Shown: positions 1 through 6,115, counted from the first letter of the stretch. The stretch is 8,186 nucleotides of DNA from an uncultured Muribaculaceae bacterium (GCA_910584055.1 CAJTZS010000081.1:1-8186), one strand, 5' to 3'. Notes: generated from the letters alone by a model not told the origin. Program-made: numbers and translations.

Positions 1-53
1 AAATCCGGACGGCTATTTTTTTAAGCTATACCTGCTATCGCGGACGGTTGTAC
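1..53. repeat. Left copy of a 53-bp perfect terminal inverted repeat
   Basis: Positions 1-53 are the exact reverse complement of 8133-8185, and the match stops abruptly at 54. The repeat is not part of the tra module: it replaces the native 3' end of traE, whose reading frame runs five codons into it (YNRPR) and stops at 35-37. The unit contains two direct copies of CGGACGG and a run of seven T. It could be the end of an insertion sequence present at both flanks in opposite orientation, a long transposon terminal repeat, or a recombination or assembly junction. No transposase gene lies inside the window, so the family is unknown. Confidence 0.9.
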
Positions 54-187
54 ATCAGGAAGATACACGCTCCGAACCACGAGGCGGCAGTCTTGGTGGT
101 ATCGGGATCACCGCTCGACCACTTGGAATAGACCTTGACACCGCCGATGAGTCCGACAACCGCTCCGATGGCATAGATGAGCTTGGT
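35..187 (-). CDS. traE: TraE (DUF4134 family) 3' exon, with C-terminus replaced by flanking repeat
   Basis: This is the second exon of the small TraE membrane protein, interrupted by the group II intron at 188-2686. It resumes exactly at a codon boundary with TKLIYAIGAVVGLIGG, a hydrophobic membrane segment, then VYSKWSSGDPDTTKTAASWFGACIFL, which is characteristic of the family. After Leu-Met the frame enters the terminal repeat and ends YNRPR-stop. Family members, as I remember them, end with about ten more hydrophobic residues, so the last membrane segment is probably cut short. Spliced to the first exon it gives a protein of 104 residues. A longer open frame reaching back to 307 is intron domain V and VI sequence, not TraE. 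Whether the altered C-terminus is functional cannot be judged. Confidence 0.8.
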   Translation of the reverse strand, partial: TKLIYAIGAVVGLIGGVKVYSKWSSGDPDTTKTAASWFGACIFLMYNRPR

Positions 188-262
188 GTCGAGTAGGTCA
201 GCCCCATTGCTGGGGCTTTCCCCTCTAAGAACCGTGCATGAGAGTTTCCCCTCACACGGCTC
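188..262 (-). ncRNA. Group II intron catalytic domain V and branch-point domain VI
   Basis: Domain V is the 34-nt hairpin at 262-229. It begins GAGCCGTGTG, with the AGC catalytic triad at its second to fourth bases, has a GAAA tetraloop, and closes with CACGGTTC. Domain VI follows at about 228-188 with the stem AGCCCC/GGGGCT, and the segment CTGACCTACTC carries the likely bulged branch-point adenosine. The intron ends CGAC at 188. All the core elements look intact, so the ribozyme is plausibly active. Confidence 0.88.
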
Positions 263-303
263 AAGCAACGCATTGCTATTCTTACTGAAGGAATAGTTCT
301 GCC

Positions 304-2013
304 TCATTTCCTACTAATTTTATTAGGGTTAGACTTTCTTGGTTTGCAAGAGCTATGAATGAGAACCTTGAACGGTTTACCATTGATGGTTTCCTTAATA
401 GTAGTCCACCTACGTTCATCGTCAATAATCTCACCACAGATAGGACAGCGCATCCCTTGATGAATCCAAATCATGCGCAGAAGGTCATCGACTTCACGAA
501 GTTGATTTTCCGTGTTCTTAGATTTTCTTCTTGCATAATAAGGAGCATCCGCAGGGTCATAAGGATTGACATTCGTTCTGACACGCACATACTTTTGTAT
601 TGGAGTGTCTGCCAACCGCTTCAATCGCAAGGTCGATTCTTTGCCCGACTTCTTGTTCTTGGTAGTTGCGGCAAAGCACCAATCCCGTCCGTGCAGTTGT
701 TTGAAATACTTGTCTTTAATCCAATGCATTCCTTTCTTGGGATGTCTGCGTCTTGCCCATTGCCAAAGCGTTTTGTAAATCTCGAAATCCACTCGTGAGA
801 ATGCTTTTGATGATGCTCCGTATCGGTAGTAATTTGCCCATCCTGGTATCATGTAATTAAGCATTCTGATAAGGGAGGAAGCCTTAGCCGACTTGTTACT
901 CTTGATTTTGGTTCGTACTTTGTCGCAGAAACTCTTCATCGCATTCTTTGATGGTTTGGTCAGAAGTTTTCCATTCGATTTGTACTCGCGGATGTTGAAG
1001 CCAAGGAAATCGAAACCTTCACTGATGTGAGTTATCTTGGTCTTTTCCTCGGACAGCATGAGTCCCCGCTCTGCCATAAAATCCCTTATTAAGGGCAGGA
1101 TAACCGTTTCTATGGTTTCCTTATCTTTGGCAGTCACAATGAAATCGTCGGCATAGCGTACAAGATTGATTTTAGGTTCAATCCATTTACGTCCACCGTA
1201 TGCGGTGGGCATAGGCTTCCAATATGGTTTCACTGCTTTTTGCACGAGAGACTGTAATCCGTCAAGAGTCATGTTTGCAAGTGTCGGAGAAATTATACCT
1301 CCTTGGGGTGTGCCCTCATCGGTCGGGAAAAGTTCACCATTGAACACATATCCACTTTTCAGCCATTTTCTCAGCACCTCTTTATCCATAGGAATATTGT
1401 TGAGGAGCCATTTATGGCTAATGTGGTCGAAGCATCCTTTGATGTCACCCTCCAGAACCCATTTGGGAGCCACGTCTCTTGAAAGCACATTGTGACATTG
1501 GGCTATGGCATCTTGACAACTGCGATATTTACGGAATCCATAAGAGTGCTGGTCTCCAGTGGTTTCTGCAATCGGGTCGAGTGCCATGAGATACAAAGCC
1601 TGCATCGCACGGTCTTTCATAGTTGGGATTCCCAAAGGACGTTTCTTTCCGTTCTTTTTCGGGATTTCGACACGGCGCAATGGCATTGGTTGATAGCCAC
1701 GGCGTTTCAGTGTGTCAATCGCTTTGACTTTGGCCGCATCGGTTGACCATCTTACGCGGTCAACTCCTGCGGTGTTCTTACCCTTGTTAGTAGTAACCCG
1801 AACCACGGCAAGATAACGACCGTAGAACGAGTGGGTCAACAGCCACTGCAAAGACTTGACTTTGCCATGTCTGCCTTCCCTTTGAGCCTTTACAATACGT
1901 GCTTGCAGCTTCCGAACATAGTCCTCGGCTTTGCGTCGGTCAATGCTTTTCCAACGCTCCGCATCGGTGAGAACCACATTTTCAGGCGCACACGTTTCTT
2001 TCGATTCGTTCAT
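304..2013 (-). CDS. ltrA: Group II intron-encoded reverse transcriptase/maturase (LtrA-like)
   Basis: A 569-residue protein that assists splicing of its own intron and copies it into DNA during retrohoming. The N-terminal RT-0 region is followed by NTAGVDRVRW (about 80-89) and IPKKNGKKRPLGIPTMKDR (117-135). The catalytic aspartates are in GDIKGCFDHI (Asp190) and YADD (Asp289, Asp290). TPQGG is at 235-239, and FLGF at 336-339 opens the thumb/maturase domain X, which includes MIPGWANYYRYG (388-399). The C-terminus holds CPICGEII (523-530) and IHSSC (552-556), which resemble the zinc-binding cysteines of an HNH endonuclease. The paired histidines normally found between them, and the final histidine, are not seen, so DNA cleavage may be lost. 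The ATG at 2013 is preceded by a purine-rich AAAGAAAGGAAAG. The stop at 304-306 lies about 40 nt before domain V, the usual arrangement. Confidence 0.95.
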   Translation of the reverse strand: MNESKETCAPENVVLTDAERWKSIDRRKAEDYVRKLQARIVKAQREGRHGKVKSLQWLLTHSFYGRYLAVVRVTTNKGKNTAGVDRVRWSTDAAKVKAIDTLKRRGYQPMPLRRVEIPKKNGKKRPLGIPTMKDRAMQALYLMALDPIAETTGDQHSYGFRKYRSCQDAIAQCHNVLSRDVAPKWVLEGDIKGCFDHISHKWLLNNIPMDKEVLRKWLKSGYVFNGELFPTDEGTPQGGIISPTLANMTLDGLQSLVQKAVKPYWKPMPTAYGGRKWIEPKINLVRYADDFIVTAKDKETIETVILPLIRDFMAERGLMLSEEKTKITHISEGFDFLGFNIREYKSNGKLLTKPSKNAMKSFCDKVRTKIKSNKSAKASSLIRMLNYMIPGWANYYRYGASSKAFSRVDFEIYKTLWQWARRRHPKKGMHWIKDKYFKQLHGRDWCFAATTKNKKSGKESTLRLKRLADTPIQKYVRVRTNVNPYDPADAPYYARRKSKNTENQLREVDDLLRMIWIHQGMRCPICGEIIDDERRWTTIKETINGKPFKVLIHSSCKPRKSNPNKISRK

Positions 2014-2686
2014 TTGCTTTCCTTTCTTTAGAAGTTCTATAAAGTTTATTGTAAAGAGTTACCTTGTGGAAGTGGGCACACTTTCGTGTCGGATGATGTG
2101 GCTCTCTGCCATACATGGCAATGAGGTCAATCCGTATCCGTTCCATTACAGAGCGGCATTCGCTTTTTCCACGTTCCTATATCCGCACCCCGTATAGGCT
2201 CGCCTTGCGGCTTGCTTACCACTTCCGAAGAAGCGGAGAGATACGGACTTACCACGTTCCGTGTAAGTGACTATGATGGGTTAGGTCCGTCCTATTCACC
2301 GGCAGTCTTGATGTCCGTGTGACCCCACCTGGACAGGAGGTCAGCCGACTGCACACCTTTTGGTTCAAGCCTCAGACTTCACTCCGTGGAGAGAAGTCAA
2401 CAACATCATTAGGCTTGTTCTTCGTAACGATGTTTATCAGACGTTCACACTAAGTTGACCATACCGTCAAGTCTTGCCCCTCGGCAGAACGATGTTATCC
2501 GCCATTGACCTCGGCTCACGCTTTGGTCTATTCCTTTCGGAAAGGGTACTTTGTCAGGGCAGCTTCGCACAAAATGATTACTCATTATGCACGTACCCTC
2601 AGACTACTGCAAACGGAATTGCAGGTGCAATCAGTGCTTCTCTAAGCTAAAGTTGCACAATCACTTACACAGTTTACGTGTCACAC
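2014..2686 (-). ncRNA. Group II intron ribozyme domains I-III and start of domain IV
   Basis: This 673-nt stretch has no credible protein gene and is the structural 5' part of the intron RNA. The 5' splice site is at 2687/2686. A hairpin with arms AACATC and GATGTT (plus strand 2402-2407 and 2429-2434) presents CGAAG in its loop, complementary to CTTCG at bases -13 to -9 of the exon, and is a good EBS2 candidate. GCCGGTG at 2303-2297 matches five bases of the last exon nucleotides and is an EBS1 candidate. The pairings are read by eye. A covariance search (Rfam group II intron models) would define the domains. Confidence 0.75.
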
Positions 2687-2848
2687 GCCGGGGTCGAAGT
2701 AGCTGGTTACCATAGAGGTAGCCTCGTTGATGCCGCTCAGACCGTTGCCGGCGGCAGCGGCACGAAGCCCGCCGAGAAGTCCGGCGATGAGAGCCACCAT
2801 AAGGCGGCACTTGATGATTGAAATTTTATTGATGATAGAGGGTTTCAT
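2681..2848 (-). CDS. traE: TraE (DUF4134 family) 5' exon
   Basis: This first exon encodes the N-terminal 54 residues of TraE, a small membrane protein of Bacteroidales conjugation systems; the exon proper ends at 2687. Residues 16-33 form a hydrophobic segment ending AAAAG, either a signal peptide or the first membrane helix. The family-typical NGLSGINEATSMVTSYFDPG follows. Without splicing, the frame adds one Val codon and stops at 2681-2683. The ATG at 2848 was chosen because it starts a basic then hydrophobic N-terminus. An in-frame ATG at 2902 would add 18 residues lying inside traD and is less likely. The start overlaps traD by 23 nt, so translation is probably coupled. The protein is thought to belong to the mating channel, like small VirB2/VirB3-like subunits, but that role is inferred. 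Confidence 0.85.
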   Translation of the reverse strand: MKPSIINKISIIKCRLMVALIAGLLGGLRAAAAGNGLSGINEATSMVTSYFDPGV

Positions 2849-3590
2849 TGTTGGGGGGGGAAATAGTTTTTTGATACTTGGGTAAGAAATCAGAAAGTTC
2901 AAACTCTCCGTATGCCTTCACGCTGACCGGTTCTGGAGTCACAATCTTTGAAGACTCCTTTTCGGCAGTCATTTCATCGACTTTGCGATGACATTCATCG
3001 AGTTTATCCAGAATATACCTTGGCAGGTGGGTCATTAACTCCGTATTCTTGAAGTCAGCGAAGACACGCACCACATACTGATGTTCCTCAGTTGTGGGAG
3101 CAGTCTTGCGCCCAAGAATGAGTTCAGCTCGGGCAAGTTCGTCAAAAGTCGCACCCTCGGCTATAGGTTCTGCCACTGAATTATCGCTTGCCGCAATTTC
3201 CTCGGCAATACGCTTGTCAGTTTCAAAAGCCTCTTTAATTTCCTCAGGTGACAATGCCGGAGGAGAGGGCGGAGTCGTAGATTCTTCAGGAACATCAAAC
3301 TCGACATCGTCAATTTCAATATCCTCGTTGAATAGTTCTACAACAGCAACTTCTGTTGCCTTTGCCACAATCTTTCTCACAGCATCAACCGAATACCGAC
3401 TTTTCCCAATCCCGGCTTTCCGTACCGGAGTAGAACCAGATTCTGCGTAGAACTCCGATTTGGTATCCGCAGAACCGCCGGTTGTTTCGGCAGATGAATC
3501 TTTCTTTCGTCGCAGAACATCGAGAGTGATGTAGGCCATCAGCGTGATATTCAGCAGAAAGACGGCAGCCAGCAGTAGGTCTTTTGTCAT
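2826..3590 (-). CDS. traD: TraD-like conjugal transfer protein (probably DUF4122), single membrane anchor
   Basis: A 254-residue protein with one N-terminal membrane helix (about residues 4-24, LLLAAVFLLNITLMAYITL) followed at once by the basic stop-transfer sequence RRKK (27-30). Most of the protein is therefore probably cytoplasmic. Residues 31-60 are polar. A conserved-looking GKSRYSVDAVRKIV motif starts near 62, and an acidic, Pro/Ser-rich stretch (about 90-125) may be disordered. A helical, charged C-terminal half follows. I identify it mainly by position: fourth gene of the block, just before traE, as in CTnDOT-type elements. The molecular function is not known. Its start overlaps the traC stop by 4 nt (ATGA), implying coupled translation. 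Its last codons contain a run of eight C (2860-2853), and the gene runs 23 nt into traE. Confidence 0.75.
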   Translation of the reverse strand: MTKDLLLAAVFLLNITLMAYITLDVLRRKKDSSAETTGGSADTKSEFYAESGSTPVRKAGIGKSRYSVDAVRKIVAKATEVAVVELFNEDIEIDDVEFDVPEESTTPPSPPALSPEEIKEAFETDKRIAEEIAASDNSVAEPIAEGATFDELARAELILGRKTAPTTEEHQYVVRVFADFKNTELMTHLPRYILDKLDECHRKVDEMTAEKESSKIVTPEPVSVKAYGEFELSDFLPKYQKTISPPNNETLYHQ

Positions 3591-4114
3591 GGTTGGCAGT
3601 TGTAAACGTCTGACTTCATCTGTTCCAGAAGCTCATCATTCAGACCAAGATGCACAAGGATTATAGCCTCGGCAAAAGAGCCGATAGTCGCTCCGGTATC
3701 AGCCCAGCTGACGATTTGCTTGAGTGCTTCGGCACATTCGACATCGACATGAATCCATGCCGAGCCGCGAGGTTGTGGGTCGGGACAGAGATATGTTTCG
3801 AGGTAATTTTCTCCGACGGTCTGATAAATAGCCAGATCTCCGGGCATCAGTTTGTCGTACATTACCTTGCGCATAATCTCATGGAGAAATTTATATTCTC
3901 TGAGATGCTCCCGCAGAATTGCACTAGCATACGACCTTACGGTCGTGTTGTTCTGTGCAATCAGGCGGACGACGCTCTTCAGCTTGTCGAGAGTCTTTTC
4001 GGTTATGCCGATACAGCGCTGGTGCTTGATGGGCACACGGGTCAGAAATACTTCGGCATAATCCGATTTTGCCTTTTCGGAATTGCCTGTATTGGTTTTG
4101 ATAGTGGGATTCAT
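3587..4114 (-). CDS. traC: TraC-like DUF3408-type protein with two tandem copies of its domain
   Basis: A 175-residue soluble protein without membrane segments. Two stretches align with each other: residues 34-81 (CIGITEKTLDKLKSVVRL..) and 120-166 (WIHVDVECAEALKQIVSW..). They share L-K-x-[VI]-V, T-[VI]-x-S-[YF]-A-x-A-I, H-L and L-x-E-x-M, so the protein looks like a tandem duplication. The first copy also resembles the single domain of the neighbouring TraB, including a preceding DYxE[VI]FL segment. The pattern of one strand followed by two helices recalls ribbon-helix-helix-like proteins, so DNA binding is possible but not shown. The gene overlaps traB and traD by 4 nt at each end (ATGA), indicating a translationally coupled operon. 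The name follows position in CTnDOT-like modules. Confidence 0.72.
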   Translation of the reverse strand: MNPTIKTNTGNSEKAKSDYAEVFLTRVPIKHQRCIGITEKTLDKLKSVVRLIAQNNTTVRSYASAILREHLREYKFLHEIMRKVMYDKLMPGDLAIYQTVGENYLETYLCPDPQPRGSAWIHVDVECAEALKQIVSWADTGATIGSFAEAIILVHLGLNDELLEQMKSDVYNCQP

Positions 4115-4566
4115 TCTTTGTGTTGAAAAGGGTTGGGAACTTGTTGCTTGTTCATCATGTCCTCAATGAGTTCGGAAAACTCATTGAAATGATATTCAAG
4201 CAGATTGTGAATGTAAACCGACAACGGAAATCTCTCCATGCCATCTCCAAAGCACCTCATGAGTGCCTTGATTTTCTTGCAGTCATCTTTCGAGACATAG
4301 TAAGTCTTGCCATACCGCATAGACTCACCCAAGTTCGGCCGGAGAAAAATATCCTGATAATCCTTCGGTGTCTTCACCACACCATTTTGCCGGCGCGGTA
4401 AAACGGAACCCGGATTTTTTCGATTATCTTCTTGGGTTTCTTCCACCTTTGGGAGTTCGGTTTCCGCCTCGGCATCCACTTTGTCAGTTCTTCGCTGAGG
4501 GGATACCGGCTTGTAGGCGTCAAGGAAATTGTCGGGTGTAATCTGTCCATCGTTCTTTTTCGCCAT
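4111..4566 (-). CDS. traB: TraB-like DUF3408 domain protein
   Basis: A 151-residue protein. The first 65 residues are charged and probably disordered (PKVEETQEDNRKNPGS). They are followed by DYQDIFLRPN (69-78) and a compact domain at about 86-137: TYYVSKDDCKKIKALMRCFGD, then PLSVYIHNLLEYHFNEFSELIEDM. This strand-helix-helix pattern is typical of the DUF3408 proteins encoded just downstream of the ParA-like gene in Bacteroidales conjugative elements, and it resembles ribbon-helix-helix folds. A DNA-binding or regulatory role is plausible but unproven. It starts 4 nt after the traA stop and overlaps traC by 4 nt, so it sits inside the traA-E operon. The ATG at 4566 gives a basic N-terminus (MAKKNDGQ), common in the family. 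Confidence 0.77.
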   Translation of the reverse strand: MAKKNDGQITPDNFLDAYKPVSPQRRTDKVDAEAETELPKVEETQEDNRKNPGSVLPRRQNGVVKTPKDYQDIFLRPNLGESMRYGKTYYVSKDDCKKIKALMRCFGDGMERFPLSVYIHNLLEYHFNEFSELIEDMMNKQQVPNPFQHKE

Positions 4567-4570
4567 AGCG

Positions 4571-5326
4571 TTACTTGGTGGTTATTTCAAGGAATTCAGT
4601 CACTAACTGCTCTATGCCGCTGCCTTTGAGCTGGGTACGGTCGGGAGGCATGAGAGTGGAGCGAAAAATTGCTCGCTTCACATCACAACTTCCTTCCCGG
4701 CGGAACCTGACGCTGTTGGGCAGAGAGGACTTCATCACATTGATGTTGAGTTCAGCCATGAACGAATCATAGACCTTGTAGAGTTCTGTCCGTTCACGCG
4801 GGTCAACCATTGTCCAGAGCACGTATAGATCCTTGATAGTGGACGCACCGGTTGTCATCAGAGCCTCACGAACATAGTTGCAGAATCCGATGCCGCTTTC
4901 GAGCACGTGGCGGTCGGCTGTCATGGGACAGAAGACATAGTGGACGTTTCGGATTACATCAACCACATTGAAGTTGTTGATGGTACCCGGGAGGTCGAAA
5001 AACACAAAGTCCGGGATATACTGGTCCAGATAGTCCTGAGCCGTTTGTAGAGCTTCGCTGATTTCACATTCCAGAACCGGGTATGTCCGTTTCTGTGATT
5101 TCTGGAAGGTGTCGTAGAGCTGTTTTCGTAGATACTCGCTCTGCTCACAGTCACGCAACTCACGGTCACGTTCACGAACGATACTATGTTGGGGAGGGTC
5201 ACAGTCGATAACCGCCACTTCATACCCTTTAAGGTAATGAAGGCAACTGGCGAGAAGTACCGTTATGGTCGATTTGCCGACACCGCCTTTCTGCGATGAC
5301 ACGGCGACGAGAATAGGTTTCTTCAT
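4571..5326 (-). CDS. traA: TraA, ParA/Soj-family ATPase
   Basis: A 251-residue P-loop ATPase of the ParA/MinD type. The deviant Walker A motif is QKGGVGKST (residues 12-20, with signature Lys13 and Lys18), the A' motif is VIDCDPPQ (39-46), and the Walker B motif is FVFFDLPGT (107-115, Asp111). Such proteins form the first gene of the tra block in CTnDOT-type elements. By analogy with ParA they may position DNA or the transfer machinery by ATP-dependent dimerisation, but their role in transfer is not settled. I chose the ATG at 5326 because MKKPILVAVSSQKGG is the normal N-terminus. The open frame extends to 5413, but those 29 codons fall in the repeat-rich leader and are low-complexity. No separate ParB gene is visible nearby. 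traB follows after 4 nt. Confidence 0.9.
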   Translation of the reverse strand: MKKPILVAVSSQKGGVGKSTITVLLASCLHYLKGYEVAVIDCDPPQHSIVRERDRELRDCEQSEYLRKQLYDTFQKSQKRTYPVLECEISEALQTAQDYLDQYIPDFVFFDLPGTINNFNVVDVIRNVHYVFCPMTADRHVLESGIGFCNYVREALMTTGASTIKDLYVLWTMVDPRERTELYKVYDSFMAELNINVMKSSLPNSVRFRREGSCDVKRAIFRSTLMPPDRTQLKGSGIEQLVTEFLEITTK

Positions 5327-5442
5327 CTTGATTACTGGGAGATGGAGGGTTGAAAATTCAGTTGTATAATCGCTTGACCGCTCACTCAACTGAATACGCA
5401 ACTGCCTGACCACTCAATCAACTGGTCACACAGGCGATTGAC

Positions 5443-5484
5443 TGATTGGTTGAAGTGCTGACTAATCAGGTCTTCAACCAATCA
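5443..5484 (-). promoter_or_regulatory. Long hairpin in the traA 5' leader
   Basis: Two perfect 13-bp arms, TGATTGGTTGAAG (5443-5455) and CTTCAACCAATCA (5472-5484), enclose a 16-nt loop. The loop itself contains CTGA...TCAG and could close further. The hairpin ends about 117 nt before the traA start and would form in the traA transcript. It has no following T run in either direction, so a simple intrinsic terminator is unlikely. It may be a protein-binding dyad or an RNA regulatory element. Confidence 0.55.
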
Positions 5485-5880
5485 ACCGGTTAATCGCGCA
5501 ACTGCGCAGTCAGATGATTGGGTGGGCGATTGATTGGGTATGGCTTCAGTCAATCAAGCGAGCGGTATTCTGCCCGATTAGTCAATCAGTCAGTTGCAGT
5601 TCTGCCACTTTGGACATTAGCGATACTGACGTTCTGACTAACCAATCAGTTACTCAATCGCTTGTTTGGCGAGGCAGGCAATCAACTGAATGGTTGATGC
5701 TTTACCCGGTCAATCAAACAGGTGTATAATCAGTTGGGTGAAGTGTCGATTGAATTGCCGTGGAACCACATGGGCGGCCGCAATCGACGGTCATAGGGGC
5801 GGTAACATTTACCATCCACGCATAGGTGAGAACCTATCGCGCTGAAAATCAATAGTGACTTGACGGATATTCAGTTGTGC

Positions 5881-5900
5881 GACTGATTGGCCAATCAGTC
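5881..5900. promoter_or_regulatory. 20-bp perfect palindrome, possible protein-binding site
   Basis: The half-site GACTGATTGG is followed directly by its reverse complement, giving a perfect palindrome with no spacer. It is the most symmetric member of the CAATC/GATTG family and is followed by one more CAATC at 5900-5904. It lies about 100 bp downstream of the candidate traA promoter, towards the outer end of the leader. A dimeric DNA-binding protein would suit such a site. The binder is unknown; TraB, TraC and MobA are candidates by proximity. Confidence 0.55.
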
Positions 5901-5962
5901 AATCACCGTCGGGTGTCATAGTATTATTAAGAGACATCTCGTATCATCGACCCGATTTGAGA

Positions 5963-5978
5963 GCCTCCCGTCGGAGGC
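5963..5978 (-). other. Short GC-rich hairpin near the predicted traA transcript start
   Basis: GCCTCC (5963-5968) and GGAGGC (5973-5978) pair with a 4-nt loop. On the minus strand the hairpin lies some 15-30 nt after the predicted start of the traA transcript. It is not followed by a clear U tract, so it looks more like a 5' leader hairpin than a terminator. Confidence 0.35.
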
Positions 5979-5998
5979 GTTTCGTGTCGTTGACGTTG

Positions 5999-6031
5999 CA
6001 AAGTAAGGGATAATTTTTCATTCCCACCAAA
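5999..6031 (-). promoter_or_regulatory. Candidate Bacteroidetes promoter for the traA-E operon
   Basis: On the minus strand TTTG (6031-6028) is separated by 21 nt from TTACTTTG (6006-5999), followed by CAACG. The Bacteroidetes consensus is TTTG and TAnnTTTG with a spacing near 19-21, so the -7 element has a single mismatch (second base). Transcription would begin near 5990 and leave a leader of about 660 nt before traA, carrying the whole repeat array. Confidence 0.45.
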
Positions 6032-6064
6032 CATTTTTGGCCAGATATAGCATAAGGTTGTACA

Positions 6065-6082
6065 TGTATATAGCTATATACA
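6065..6082. promoter_or_regulatory. 18-bp perfect palindrome between the divergent promoters
   Basis: TGTATATAGCTATATACA is its own reverse complement. It lies 33 bp upstream of the mobA-side -7 element and 33 bp upstream of the traA-side TTTG element, almost midway between them. That position suits an operator controlling both operons, or an AT-rich element of the transfer origin. No binder can be named from sequence. Confidence 0.5.
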
Positions 6083-6115
6083 ATAGATATAGCACCAACC
6101 GGCGGAAAATCGCCG

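Larger units (their letters stand above)
188..2686 (-). mobile_element. Group II intron with encoded reverse transcriptase, inserted in traE
   Basis: The 2,499-nt intron lies in the same orientation as traE, so it can splice from the traE transcript. Its 5' end reads GTGTGAC, matching the GUGYG consensus, and its 3' end CTACTCGAC ends in AY. Removing it joins Gly54 (GGC, ending at 2687) to Thr55 (ACC, beginning at 187) in frame and restores the FDPG-TKLIYAIG sequence expected of TraE, which fixes both boundaries. Candidate exon-binding sites support this: CGAAG at 2424-2420, in the loop of a hairpin, pairs with CTTCG of the 5' exon; GCCGG at 2303-2299 pairs with CCGGC at the exon end. Domains I-III precede the protein gene, which sits in domain IV; domains V and VI follow. 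If not spliced, traE stops two codons into the intron (GTG TGA). Confidence 0.93.
5356..5905. repeat. Array of CAATC/GATTG repeats and dyads in the traA leader
   Basis: This gene-free stretch upstream of traA carries 18 copies of the pentamer CAATC or its complement GATTG between 5411 and 5904; about one would be expected by chance. They occur in both orientations within larger variants such as GTCAATCAGTCAG, CCAATCA and GATTGATTGG. Several form dyads: a 9-bp arm pair at 5356-5364/5387-5395, a 13-bp pair at 5443-5455/5472-5484 and a 20-bp palindrome at 5881-5900. ATAGGT/ACCTAT at 5822-5837 is another small hairpin. The nine bases TGTATAATC occur at 5363 and again at 5723. Possible roles are a centromere-like site for TraA, an operator array, or a structured 5' leader controlling tra expression. 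The sequence alone does not decide. Confidence 0.8.

Noticed and set aside
355..2197. Plus-strand open frames antisense to the intron
   Set aside because: They are shadows of the reverse transcriptase gene and of ribozyme structure, with no recognisable domain.
2849..2902. Upstream traE start at 2902
   Set aside because: It would add 18 residues read within traD across the C8 run. The ATG at 2848 gives a normal basic-hydrophobic N-terminus.
5327..5413. N-terminal extension of TraA by 29 residues to an ATG at 5413
   Set aside because: These codons lie in the repeat array and encode a low-complexity stretch. The family N-terminus with the Walker A motif begins at the ATG at 5326.
5514..5729. 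Plus-strand open frame of 71 codons in the leader
   Set aside because: Its SQSV/NQSV-like residues come from the DNA repeats. It matches no family I recognise and has no start context.
5411..5904. The pentamer array as a CRISPR
   Set aside because: The repeats are very short, occur in both orientations and have irregular spacing. No cas gene is in the window.
46..6065. Ten bases GGTTGTACAT shared by the left junction (46-55) and the promoter region (6056-6065)
   Set aside because: The match spans the repeat/traE junction and is absent from the right copy beyond the repeat. At ten bases it is probably chance.
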